A DNA stretch of 64,000 nt from Archilochus colubris (lineage: Eukaryota > Chordata > Aves > Apodiformes > Trochilidae). The position numbers were made by a program, and so were the translations under genes. The notes below the pieces were generated by a model. The model was not told where the DNA came from and made no database searches. It saw only the letters and a program-made list of their open reading frames with translations. Each line of letters begins with the position of its first letter. Position 1 is the first letter of the stretch. This document shows, one piece after another, positions 50,376 to 60,450 of this stretch. The stretch covers positions 122,934,467 through 122,998,466 of the forward strand of contig CM041084.1 in the NCBI GenBank assembly GCA_023079485.1, in the 5' to 3' direction.

Positions 50376-52590
50376 TTTAAAGTTTGAAAAGTTTGAGTTT
50401 GAAGATTTAAAACTTTTTTTAAGAAGTAGATTTAGAACTATTGCCTTGTGGTTAGTAAAAACCACTCACAAAGAACACATATATAAACCAAATGTATATT
50501 TGACAGGAATTTAAAGCATTGCAATTCAAGACAACTCCAAGTATCTGAAATGATTTAGTGTAAAACAACATTAAGCGTCGTTCTGTCATTCCCATTCCCA
50601 AACTATCTCACTGGATAAAGCTATTACTCGATACATCAAAGCATTAGATGGCTTCTTTCCTACATGAATGAAAAATAGTCACCTATCTGTCTTTTTGCCA
50701 AAGTTTTTTGCAGACTTGCTGGGTTCTGATCACATTTAGGGATTTTTCAGATCTACATTGTAAGGATGAGGGGGACAGTGGGATGGTAGGCTGGGGGACT
50801 AAATTTCTTGGGTTCAGGGTAGAAAGCCACTTTTCTACCCTGAGGTAGAAAGATGGAGCCAATGTTGGGCCAAGGATAGTCAGGTTTGGGTCTCATCTTC
50901 AAAGCTGTCATATCAAAGAAGGGAAATGTGCTTAAGCAGGAAAGCAATATAGCTGAGCAGGAAAAATATAGTAGTCTTCAGATTGTACTGTGGTTGAGGG
51001 AAAATAACTTGTCTTAAGTCACAAATTTTGATTCTATATGCAAAATGGTTTTCCCCCATCAGTCATGACATCACCAAGGGTAAGCTGAGAACTTCCCATT
51101 ACTGCTCAGGTCTAATAACACTGCAGTGTAAGGAGGGGAAGTGTAGAGTGACTGAAAATGAGAACAAAATAAAGAACTCTCTCCCCCCTAGCAGGAGGCA
51201 GAAGCTGTATCTGAAATGTGCAAATAAATGTCAGTCTTCAAAGGTGTCCTCCACACAGTGCTCTTCTGAAGCAGACATGCATAATATCACATTTGTGTAA
51301 AGGATAGATGGCTCTTTTATTCAATATCTGGAAATGAGAAAGCTCTCCTAAATGAAACTATCCATTATTTCTTAAGGAATAATATTAAAAGATTCTACCG
51401 TTGTGCCTCAGGCATCCTTTATTCTCTCATTTAATTTAATTTCATTTCATTTTATTCTCATAAAGGCACTTTAACAAAATAAGGTTGGTGCCTTTGAGAA
51501 ATAAAGATGATTGGGACATTGTAAAATAAGGCCCAAAGAAATTCAAGAAGAGCAAATTAGTCAGAACAGAACAGCTATACTGCAGTACCAGTAACCTTAA
51601 GAACAAAAGTGACAGGGAATTATTTATACAGACAAAAACCCAGTCTTAAGCAGTCTCAAACAATGTTGACATTGCTACCATCCATCTCTTTGTCACTAAG
51701 AGAAATCAGCACTTTCATTTAAAAGAATTACATTCTAGAAAGACAAAGAGCAGGGAATTATATTTTCAGTAGAAATAATGTATGGGGAAACCAAGTTTAA
51801 ACAGGATAAAAAACGGGATAAGAATTGTGAGTATATGTGATGAGAGGGAGCACTGGGTCCCCTTTTGTTTATGGATGGATTTGAAATCAACGTACTGTAA
51901 TCTGATAAAAATAGAGAGCTCAAATAGAAAACTAAAATTGTAAAAAGACTATATAAGGAAATACATAAAGTAAATTAATGTAATTTTCTTTACAAAAAAT
52001 ATGATCTGTGAAAATTTAGTGCCAAAAAAAATCTGAATCAAACTCCTAGGAGAGCAATGAAGGAAACAGAAATGAAAGTGGACAACAGAGGCCAAATGCC
52101 TGCCTTGCTGTGAGGATACCAAGGATGTTTTAGAGTGATTCTATGGAGCTGAGAGATCAACTATGAACACAAGGTCACCAGTCTGCCTCTTCCAAATAGA
52201 TAAGTTGGACGGTGTGAAGAGCCTTTTGTCTCCTTAGCTGGGACATCTCAGGAGACCAGACCAAGAGTGACCAAAGGAATGGGGGCATCTCAGGGCAGAC
52301 TGCAGAGCTGGGCATATAAGTGGCCCTGACTGTTGGCCATGGTGCACAAGTGCTCCCCATTTCTCCCAGTGGAAAGCAAGAGTTAAAACCAGAAAAAAAT
52401 AACACAAAGCTCAAATCACAGAATAAGCCTTGCTTTGTCCTTCTCCCGAGCTTCTAAAAGCCTGTGGGTGTGAGACTCCTTTCCTCCTTGCCATCCAGGA
52501 AAATTATAAAGCAGTATGAGCAAATATGCTAATTGGCAAAGATCCCCTCAGCATTCAAAAAGGTTCCTGCTGAGATGACTGTGTTGCCCT
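50376..52590. other. spacer between PMP2 and FABP4, no gene seen
   Basis: AT-rich. It includes a short TTTAA/TTTCA pentanucleotide run at about 51,429-51,455. Searched by eye for FABP exon motifs on both strands; none found. Confidence 0.55.
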
Positions 52591-52970
52591 CATAGAATCA
52601 TAGAATCATAGAATTGGCTGGGTTGGAAGGGACCTCAGAGATCATCGAGCCCAACCCTTGAACCACCGTTGCTGTTGCTAGACCATGGCACTGAGTGCCA
52701 CATCCAGTCTCTTTTTAAATATCTCCAGGGACGGAGAATCCACTACTTCCCTGGGCAGCCCATTCCAATGCCGGATCACTCTCTCCGTAAAGAAATTCTT
52801 TCTAATATCCAATCTAAATTTCCCCTGGCACAACTTAAGACCATGCCCTCTTGTCTTGTTGAAAGTCATCTGGCAAAAGAGACCAACCCCCACCTGGCTA
52901 CAACCTCCTTTCAGGTAGTTGTAGAGAGCGATGAGGTCTCCCCTGAGCTGCCTCTTCTTCAAAGTTTTTA
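52591..52970 (-). mobile_element. CR1 LINE fragment, relatively young
   Basis: The left edge has three inverted octamers (CATAGAATCATAGAATCATA), then 'gggttggaagggacctcaga'. A 94-codon stretch of ORF2 C-terminus is still open on the minus strand (52,678-52,962), with [16 protein letters not shown], then [20 protein letters not shown] and then [17 protein letters not shown]. It is 5'-truncated and inactive, but less decayed than the other copies. Confidence 0.95.
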
Positions 52971-54440
52971 GGAGCTTGGTAAAATCCCCCTTTTTCTATG
53001 GGCCAAACCCTGATATTTGGAGTTCAGCAGAGGAGAACCTGTGATGTTCTGCAGGCAAGGAGAAGACACTGCTCTGCCTGTGTTCTCAGAAATGCACACT
53101 GTCACCTCTGCCCAGGTGTGAGAGCACACACCTTTGTTTGCCAGAGAGAAATGATCTCCATTTATTCAAGAATTCACTAGGCTGCTGCCTTTTTTAGAGA
53201 AGGTTTCATTCTTTTTCAGAGACTAAGTTTAAGAGATGTTCATATTGTAAGAAAAGCATCAGTAGTTCCTCATTCTAAGCCCTATTAAAATTTATAGAGC
53301 AATGCCATTTTATTGAAATTTCCAGAAGTTGAAGCTTTAAGTGGCTTTTTTATTAATAAACCTAGTCCTTGATTCATTTGCAAAGTCTGAATTCATTCAC
53401 GGGGTAGTAAAATGAATAGTGATGTTTCCAGGAGAGATTACCTGCCTCTGAAAAATCACACTGTGAATGCCAAAACTCTAACTGCAGGCTTGATTAAGAA
53501 TGTCATATTTTTGGAAAATAAAGGCTGCTTTATGAGTATTGGAAATTTGGCCTCTGAAATATAGCATTTCCACATCTGTGAGCAGTCACAGATATTTAAC
53601 TATGATCTTTAATACCTATATATATAGTTCACATAAGCCAATGATGCTGCTTTTTACTATCGTGTCTCCTATGCAGGTTTTATCCTGGCTTTTGTAAATT
53701 ATTTTTGGTTTTGTTAAGTATTAAGTAGATTTAGTATTACATATATATAGGTTATTCTGAGGCAGATTTCTTTACCCTATGCAGCTGCTGTTCTTTAAGC
53801 TGATGAGATTTCTCAGCCAACAAAGACAAGGTAAAACCAGGGGACCTGTTCACACCTTTTTTTTGACATGTTCTGCACAATTTTACTGATAGGCTTTTGG
53901 AACTGCTCTTAAATGATTCCTTCACTCATCCAGAGGGTAAAAGTTTTTCTTTTCCCCTCTCCAGCTGTATTAATAGTGCAGAAACTTGGGAACAGTGTGA
54001 GTCATGCAGAGTAAAGTTCAAGTGCCTAAAGTGTCTGCTGCTGGCTGTAGGGACTCAGAGTTGTCACCTCTGACAGCCGACCTCAGGAATGTCAGGAATA
54101 CGTGGAATTTGGTTCACAGCTCTTAGTTGAAAAAAACTTGAAACTGAAAAAAATTTGGGATGTACTCATTTCCCCATTTTGTGGTTTTATACCTTTTCAG
54201 ACTCTTCTTGTCCTCATTTTCCTTAGACTTTTTCATTTTCTTTTAGTCTGAATTCTTCCAGCTATAGAAATCAGGGTTTCTCTGGACACAAAAGTTTGAA
54301 ATAGGAGGCCAGGTTTAAGGGCAGTAAAATAAGGTAGTTCAAGAACAAGAAGAGTTGAAAAGCCTGGTGTCCAAACAGGCTCTACCTCTAAAGATGCTCA
54401 TGTTTCCAAGGCTGATCTAGTCTAATGAGCTGGTAGAAAA

Positions 54441-54480
<40 letters not shown>

Positions 54481-55117
54481 AAGGAGCATGTACAACTAGC
54501 AAAATTTTAGTAAGCCTGAAATGACATTTAAAACTATGATTGTTAATTCAAGACTTTGTCTAATCCAGGACAAAAAGAATTGTTAAGGAAAGGGACATTA
54601 ACAAAATAATTACAGCAGAGAGCTACAGCAGCTGTAATTTCACACTTCAGATAGAACAGGACAAGATCAAATCCAGGTGAGCCCTGGGTTTAAAATTGTC
54701 AGCATTTGTGTGAAAAGGAGGGGCCTGGTTCCCTGCTCACTTTGGAAGCCAGCACTGGGCACACACAGCAATTGTCCTCCTTCTTGCCCAAGGGACAACA
54801 CCCTCCCTCCAAGCCTGGAGGAGCATTCCCATTATTCCCCTTGCTCCACACTGACTCCTTGCAGTGGGTACCCCACAGTCAGTGCTCACTGGAGGATGTT
54901 TTGTGTCCAGGTCTCTATCTATCCCTGTCACACAACAAGTGCCACACACTGGATCCTCTCTGACCCTCTTCCTGCAGTGAGATGGGTCACAGCTACTGAG
55001 TGTGGCACTTGCTCTCACATGGTGCTTTTCCACACAGCATCCATACCCATGTAGCATCCCCCCGAGCCCCTTTTTGATGAACTCCAGCACCAGCATGGGT
55101 TGTAGAAAGCAGAACAT
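52971..55117. other. spacer downstream of FABP4, no gene seen
   Basis: AT-rich apart from a GC-richer stretch at about 54,680-55,080 just beyond the FABP4 3' end. It contains a (TA)15 microsatellite. A 154-codon minus-strand frame (54,737-55,201) overlaps the probable FABP4 3' untranslated region and has no family motif. Confidence 0.5.
54447..54476. repeat. (TA)15 microsatellite
   Basis: Fifteen uninterrupted TA units followed by TGTG. Likely length-polymorphic. Confidence 0.95.
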
Positions 55118-55133
55118 TTTATTTATATTTATT
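55118..55133 (-). promoter_or_regulatory. candidate FABP4 poly(A) signals
   Basis: Two TTTATT words on the plus strand (55,118-55,123 and 55,128-55,133) are AATAAA on the coding strand, about 170-185 nt past the FABP4 stop codon. That gives a short 3' untranslated region, plausible for this gene. Confidence 0.55.
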
Positions 55134-55301
55134 ATATTAATAGCCACAACAAGTTGAACTAGCTGCGTGTAACTCTTTTGGGATATATCTGTAAAAAGCA
55201 CAGTTCTCTTTAAAATGGATTTTTTTTAGTTTTTCTCCTTTGGTTAAGTAAAGTTGTTTTTCTCCAGCTTTAAGCATTAGATCTACGTCAGGATGACTTC
55301 T

Positions 55302-55352
55302 TCATGCTTTTTCATAAACTCTTTTGCAGGTAACATTATTCATGGTGCATTC
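55302..55352 (-). CDS. FABP4: FABP4 coding exon 4
   Basis: 51 nt after acceptor tttacag, encoding [16 protein letters not shown] and stop TGA. It supplies Arg127 and Tyr129. It is too short for an ORF search and was located by motif. Confidence 0.96.
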   Translation of the reverse strand, partial: ECTMNNVTCKRVYEKA

Positions 55353-58300
55353 CTGTAAAGAAAGGCAGAAGGTCAGAATTCAGAGAATTATTTATCCATT
55401 GGGAGCCAGTTTAAGAAAGAATTTGCATTCGCCCTTCTTTAAAACCAATCCTGAAAACAGTGAAACTCAAGTGTGAGAGCTTCAGAAGCAGAAGTCCAAG
55501 ATATTTCATAGAAGCACAGGACTGGAAGAACTGTTCCAGCAACTCCCAGGAGATTTTTAAGCTCCTCTTAAAAGCCTCTGAAGAAGGCTCCCATCATTTT
55601 CAGGGACAGTGGAGGATTCTGGAGCCTTTCTCTGTTCCAAGTTTTGTAGCTGTGTCTTGTCTTCTCAAGTGTGCACAACACACATGTGTGAGACCTACAC
55701 AGCTTTCAGACTTGCAGCTGCCCACGTCAGCCTCTGCATGTTGGGCTCTGTCCTCATCTATTTTTCTGTTAGATCAGACTCTGTTTTCTTCAGTCTTTCT
55801 TAATGAAGGTGCTATTAAAACCTATTTCTCTTGTTGGTCTCTGTCCAAAGAAATTTAAATACTGAATTTGTGGACACACGTTTTTCTTTAGAGGAGGGCA
55901 AAATTCTTCAGGAATTTTGTGTATGCATATTGTTTTGTAGTAAGTAGGAATCTCAGCTGCCTTTTATGAACACAGTATTAATCTCCACCCAGCTTCTTCA
56001 AAGTGTCTTTCCTAAAGCTGGAAACCAGTGCTAGGAAACCTCAAACTGCAGGTGGGCCTCACTGGCACTGAGTCAGGCTCAATGCTCTCTGACCAGACAA
56101 CACCAATCAACAGACCACAGATACAGGTTTCTTTTTTTGTTGTTATATTATTAACCCAGTTGTTGGTGAGCCATAGTAATAATCACGAAGACTGCTGTTG
56201 AGTCTTCAGTGAAGGTTAACAGGAATATTTTGCAGCAGCACAGAGCAGGCACATTTAACACGGATGCTGCTAATACTTCCTTTTTATTGCCCAGGACTTA
56301 ATGATTCCGATACACAAAAATTTCCCTCAACAATGAGTTTGTTGTTTTTTCTGCCTACTCTTTCTAAGCCATGTTTTGCTCAGAGTTGAGAACAGGTACA
56401 AACATATACTTCCATAATTTTAGTGCCATTTCAGCTTTAAAACGTGCTCCAGACTCATTCAGAGAGACTTCTTGCCAAGAGCCCTTTCAGATGCTTTCAT
56501 TCTCTGTGTTTGAATCCAATGTATCCATGGCCACCAAACATGAATTCTGCACAATTCTGCACATGAATTCAGATGAACTCACCACCACGAGGTTCCCATC
56601 CACAACTTTTCTCTTTATGATAGTTTCTTTTCCATCCCACTTCTGCACCTGCTTCAGCACGCCACCATCTAAGGTTATGACATTCTGCCAAAGAAAAGAA
56701 AAAAAGGGCAAAACATGACTGTTTCATCAGGGTGCTCCAGGCTGAAGAGACGACCATCTCCATATCCAAACAAGACTGAAACACAAAGCAGCCATAGCAC
56801 TTTTACCATTGAAGGAAACATTTCTACACTGGATGTCAAAATCACAACTCTGTCCTCCTGCTCACACATCCCTTTTGAGATATATATTTGAAAAGTGCCA
56901 CTTTTGGACTCACCTTTGTTTTTCTATCATCTGCTGTGGTCTCGTCAAACTCTTCACCCAGCCTGAAAGAGATCTCTGTATTTTTGAAGGTACTTTCTGT
57001 TTTGATGGTTATCACATCACCACTGATGCTGATAGTTACATTGGGCTTGGCCACACCAGCCATTTTCCTGGTAGCAAATCCCACACCTGTAAATAAGACA
57101 GAGCACTATGACATTTTTATCTTTATTCAGTGTTTTTCTCTCTTTTTTTTTTTTTTTTTTTTTTTTTGAAAAAAAACACTTCACTTCTGATTTCTCTTTT
57201 ACTTTCTGAATTATTTATTAATTGTATTTTGTAGAGGTTTCTTTGTAACATCTCACGAACTTGATATGGTTATGGATCAAGCTAGATGGGATGACATAAT
57301 GAAATTCTCTGCTCTGTCACTGTCTGAATAGTAAAAGCATATTTCGAAGACTGAGACAAGATTTTAATGTCAGATAGTTACACATAGACTTGTTTGAAAT
57401 AACTGTGGTGATATGTACACTATCTAAAAGTAAATAAGCAGAAATAGAAGACAGTTTCTAAGCTATAAAGCCAAACAAACAAACAAACAAACACGAAAAA
57501 AAAAGTCCTTTTTATAATTATCAGGGGCTAGGCTGAATTAAAGGAAATGATTAAGAAATAGCTGGCAATGGTTACGTCCTGAGTAAAATCTGGGGTAAAG
57601 ATTAAGAGTGCAAGAGGCTCACTGAAAGCTGCCTGAAAGCTGCACAAGTTTCTGTGAGTATTTTAGCTCTAATCTCCAAATAGCCCCCCAGCTTTTTAGC
57701 ATGTAATGATCCAATCAGTGCAAGTTACCCCATGATTCCCCCCCCACTAAAGCAACGTGGAAACCTTTTAAAGCACAATTTTAATTGTAAGCAAGAAGTC
57801 AACATCTCTAGAGAAGGGTATTATCCCTCAAATCTTTTGCAAGCATCTTCAGGAGTCCGTGCAATTTTCTTTGTTAATATTGACTGGAGGCAGCTCCAGA
57901 GCTTCATTCAGCATAATAGGCATGACAATTAATCAGTCTCCTAGTCCAGGAGCAATACAAAGACATTTAGGTGTGTTGCTTTCAGACTCAAAGAAACTTG
58001 CTACCTTCTAGCATTACACCGCTTTGGATTTTCAGGGATAAACACTAATCCACACAAAATATTGCAGTGACATGTTTTACTTCCATTTATAATACTACCA
58101 AGTAGGCATGCATAGACTTGGCTTACCTGTAACTATTCCTCTCGAACATAGAAAACTACTATAGGAATTTGACATAACTGATTTAAACAGACACGTTCTC
58201 CAGTTTCAGACCATCTGATCAAAATAGTTGGGCTAAAACAGCATAAGCTTGGTAAACAGTATAGCCAGAAGAAGCAAGCAAAGAATAAAGTTCAAAATTA

Positions 58301-58422
58301 GCATTCCTTCCCAGTCCCAGATATAACAACTCCAGATAAAAATTCTCACCTAGTTCTTTCATATAGTCCTCAAAGTTTTCACTAGTAAGGAGCTTCCAGG
58401 TACCCACAAAGTGGTCACACAT
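55302..58422 (-). CDS. FABP4: FABP4 / aP2, adipocyte fatty-acid-binding protein (4 exons)
   Basis: A cytosolic fatty-acid chaperone of the iLBP family, in other vertebrates abundant in adipocytes and macrophages and a PPARgamma target. The CDS joins 58,350-58,422, 56,914-57,086, 56,583-56,684 and 55,302-55,352 (73, 173, 102 and 51 nt), with donors gtgaga, gtgagt and gtgagt and AG acceptors, giving 132 residues. The signature [14 protein letters not shown] is at residues 7-20. Lys22, Arg31 and Lys32 match the known three-residue nuclear-import patch. Phe58 is the portal gate residue. Arg107, Arg127 and Tyr129 hold the ligand carboxylate. The [16 protein letters not shown] stretch and the C-terminus CKRVYEKA indicate FABP4. 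Introns are about 1.26, 0.23 and 1.23 kb. No frameshift or stop disrupts it. Its paralogue PMP2 follows about 6.5 kb downstream on the same strand. Confidence 0.96.
55990..56110 (-). mobile_element. possible degraded CR1 fragment in FABP4 intron 3
   Basis: 'aaactgcaggtgggcctcac' with 'tggcactgagtcaggc' resembles the CR1 block normally read 'ggtgtggcctcaccagtgctgag'. It is short and diverged. The nearby 'tttcatagaagcacaggactggaag' at about 55,504 may be part of the same remnant. Confidence 0.35.
56583..56684 (-). CDS. FABP4: FABP4 coding exon 3
   Basis: 102 nt between acceptor ggcag and donor gtgagt, encoding residues 83-116, from [19 protein letters not shown] to VDGNLVV. Confidence 0.97.
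56914..57086 (-). CDS. FABP4: FABP4 coding exon 2
   Basis: 173 nt between acceptor tttacag and donor gtgagt, encoding residues 25-82. It includes [31 protein letters not shown] and [12 protein letters not shown]. Confidence 0.97.
57143..57167. repeat. poly-T simple repeat in FABP4 intron 1
   Basis: Twenty-five T on the plus strand, an A run in the transcript, about 57-80 nt upstream of the exon 2 acceptor. It is followed, nearer the acceptor, by an AATAAA on the coding strand at about 57,121-57,127. Confidence 0.9.
57471..57494. repeat. (CAAA)n simple repeat in FABP4 intron 1
   Basis: Five to six units of CAAA, then a short A run. Unremarkable microsatellite. Confidence 0.85.
58350..58422 (-). 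CDS. FABP4: FABP4 coding exon 1
   Basis: The exon encodes residues 1-24 plus the first base of codon 25, from [10 protein letters not shown] to AAAGAACTAG before donor gtgaga. The start matches the family position, and no longer in-frame start is open. Confidence 0.97.
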
Positions 58423-58510
58423 TTTGTCAGGCTAGAGAGAAGTCGTCCACAGGGTCAAGCAGAAATGCAGGACAGGAGAATATTATGAGCTCCAGGAGAT
58501 CAGGACTTAT

Positions 58511-58555
58511 CTTTAAAAAGGAGCCTTGACCACATGATATTCTAAGATGACCAAT
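58511..58555 (-). promoter_or_regulatory. FABP4 core promoter candidate (TATA-like and CCAAT)
   Basis: The coding-strand word CTTTTTAAAG at 58,511-58,520 is a TATA-like box about 93 bp upstream of the ATG. A CCAAT motif on the plus strand at 58,551-58,555 (ATTGG on the coding strand) lies about 38 bp further upstream. The same arrangement occurs at PMP2. No clear PPAR DR1 element was recognised in the visible upstream flank. Confidence 0.6.
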
Positions 58556-58805
58556 GAAGAGGGAGTCCAAGTGCCCAGTGCTTTCCTTCCTCCCCAACCC
58601 CTCCTTTGCCAGTAGGTCATAGTATTATTACTCATATGCCCTTACTAGTGCAAAGATCACTGTCTTGTTTTTATTTAATTATTTTATCATTGAAGAACAC
58701 TTCATCTTAAAGGCAAACAACTAAATTGTATTGTCCTTCAGAAGAAAAAGGTAGGCTCAACCCACAGAGAGTTATATTTTTTCCCATACTCTTTTCTTTC
58801 CTTGC

Positions 58806-58868
58806 AGGGTTGGATTAGATGATTTTTGAGATCCTTTCCGACCCGTAACTCTCTGTGATTCTGTAATT
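58806..58868 (+). mobile_element. CR1 LINE 3' end
   Basis: 'cagggttggattagatgat' then 'gagatcctttccgacccg' and a degraded tail, 'ctctgtgattctgtaatt'. This is a 5'-truncated 3' end of about 60 bp, about 400 bp upstream of the FABP4 start. Confidence 0.9.
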
Positions 58869-59659
58869 CATTTCAGTCTGTCGTACTAAATGGGCACAGT
58901 AAAATTCCTGTATTGTAAAACCTGAAATTCCTGTTGGGATGATTTAGTTTGCTTTCTGCACCCCTGCAGTCAGAAGTTTCTTCAGAGAGGCACAGAATTA
59001 CAGGAAGAAGTGGATTTGGAACAGAGGGTGCTGGTAACTGTGGAAGGGTAAAGTAATAATGTTGGTCCCCTTATTGGGATCTACTTATCATTGCACCATC
59101 TGAATCAATTGAGCAGTAGGTCTGCATACCACGTACATGATGGAGAGAAGATACAGGGCTCTGTGAAGAGCAAAGTAACAAACCAGATGATTTCTATCCC
59201 TTTTGCTCCCTGTGCTTTCTGAAGCCCTGTGTCCCAATGACTAGCATTATCACTTGCTACGGCATAAAGCTAGGCTCTGATATCAGCTCACTGAAGGTCC
59301 CTGGATGCTTCATTTATTTTCTGTTCATACCATTCAGGTAGTAATCTGTGTGAGGCAAGGTGTGTACAGGCCTGACATAATGAGGTCCACCTTGGCTGAT
59401 CCCCTAAACCTTGTCATACCTCAGATCACAGAAAAAAGTATCAGAAAGCAGTCAAACTATTAGACTTTTCTTTTGGCTCTATTTGCTATTCCAATGGCAA
59501 AAGCAGCTCAAAAGTGCAGACTTCAGCCTCTACAATTCTCTTAATATAGATTTCCTGGAAATACTCTGATGGTTGTTAGGTATCAAGTAGAGTGGTCCAC
59601 ATATTTTAGTACTTGTACATTGCAGAAAAAAAATTTATATAGATTGTAAGATTAAAGGG
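58869..59659. other. FABP4 upstream flank, no gene seen
   Basis: AT-rich, between two CR1 copies. No exon, repeat family or clear transcription-factor array was recognised. Confidence 0.5.
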
Positions 59660-60330
59660 AGATTTGGAAGGGAAGGGAGGTCAGGAAGTCTCCAGTGTAA
59701 CTTCACCTCAGGCAGGTGATCTCTGAGCTCAGCTCAGGCTGCTCAGGGCTGTGCCCTGTTAGGGCTTGGAAGCATCCAAAAGTGGAGCCAGAATATCCTC
59801 CCTGGGCAACCTGCAGCCCTGCCCAGCTCTTCCCCAGGGGATAAAGGTCTCTTTAACTCCATTTTTTTTTCAATCTTTTCCCCACAGATTCTCATTCTTT
59901 CGCGATTCACTGCTGTGAAAAGCCTGGCTCCAGCTCCTTGGTCACTTCCCCATAGGTGTTGGGGGCTGCTGTTAGCACATCCAAAACCATCTCTTAACCG
60001 GGATGGATCACCCCAGTCCCACAGCCTCTCCCACAGCAAGTGCTCCCAGCCCCCTGAGCACCCTGGGCACCCTCTGATGAACTCATTCCAAAACTGGGTG
60101 CAGTACTCCGGATACAGCCTGAGGAAAGGGGAATAATCAGCCTACTGGTTGTGCCCCTGTTCACAACAACCAGGATGGTTTTGGCCTTTTCTGCTGCCAG
60201 GGCTCAGCTCACTGCCCACCAGGACCGTGAGGGTCTTTTCTATAGAGCTTCTCCCTGGCCAGTCCAACCCCCAGCCTGCATTGCTGTGAGGGCTGTGTTC
60301 GTACATGTGTGCCCTTAAGACTTCAGACTA
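59660..60330 (-). mobile_element. CR1 LINE fragment, old
   Basis: Inverted copy with 'caggctgctcagggctgtgc', 'cctccctgggcaacctgcag', 'tgggtgcagtactccggata' and 'ttttctgctgccagggctca', all typical CR1 blocks in the expected order. The 3' tail is not recognisable. It is GC-richer than the surroundings. Confidence 0.85.
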
Positions 60331-60336
60331 CTGGAT

Positions 60337-60450
60337 TCTTTTTTTTTAATTTTTTTTTTTTATTTTATTTTTTTCTAGAATAGCTAATCTTAGGCGGGGT
60401 TTTTTGTTTTGGCTTGGGTTTTGGGTTGTTGCTTTTTTTTGTTTTGAGTT
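60337..60450. repeat. T-rich and TTTTG-rich low-complexity tract
   Basis: Long T runs with single A interruptions to about 60,375, then G/T-rich sequence (60,395-60,450) with repeated GTTTT and GGGTTTT words. It adjoins the CR1 copy on its left. Confidence 0.8.

Noticed and set aside
54737..55201. 154-codon minus-strand frame next to FABP4
   Set aside because: Lies across the likely FABP4 3' untranslated region and poly(A) signals; no protein similarity recognised.
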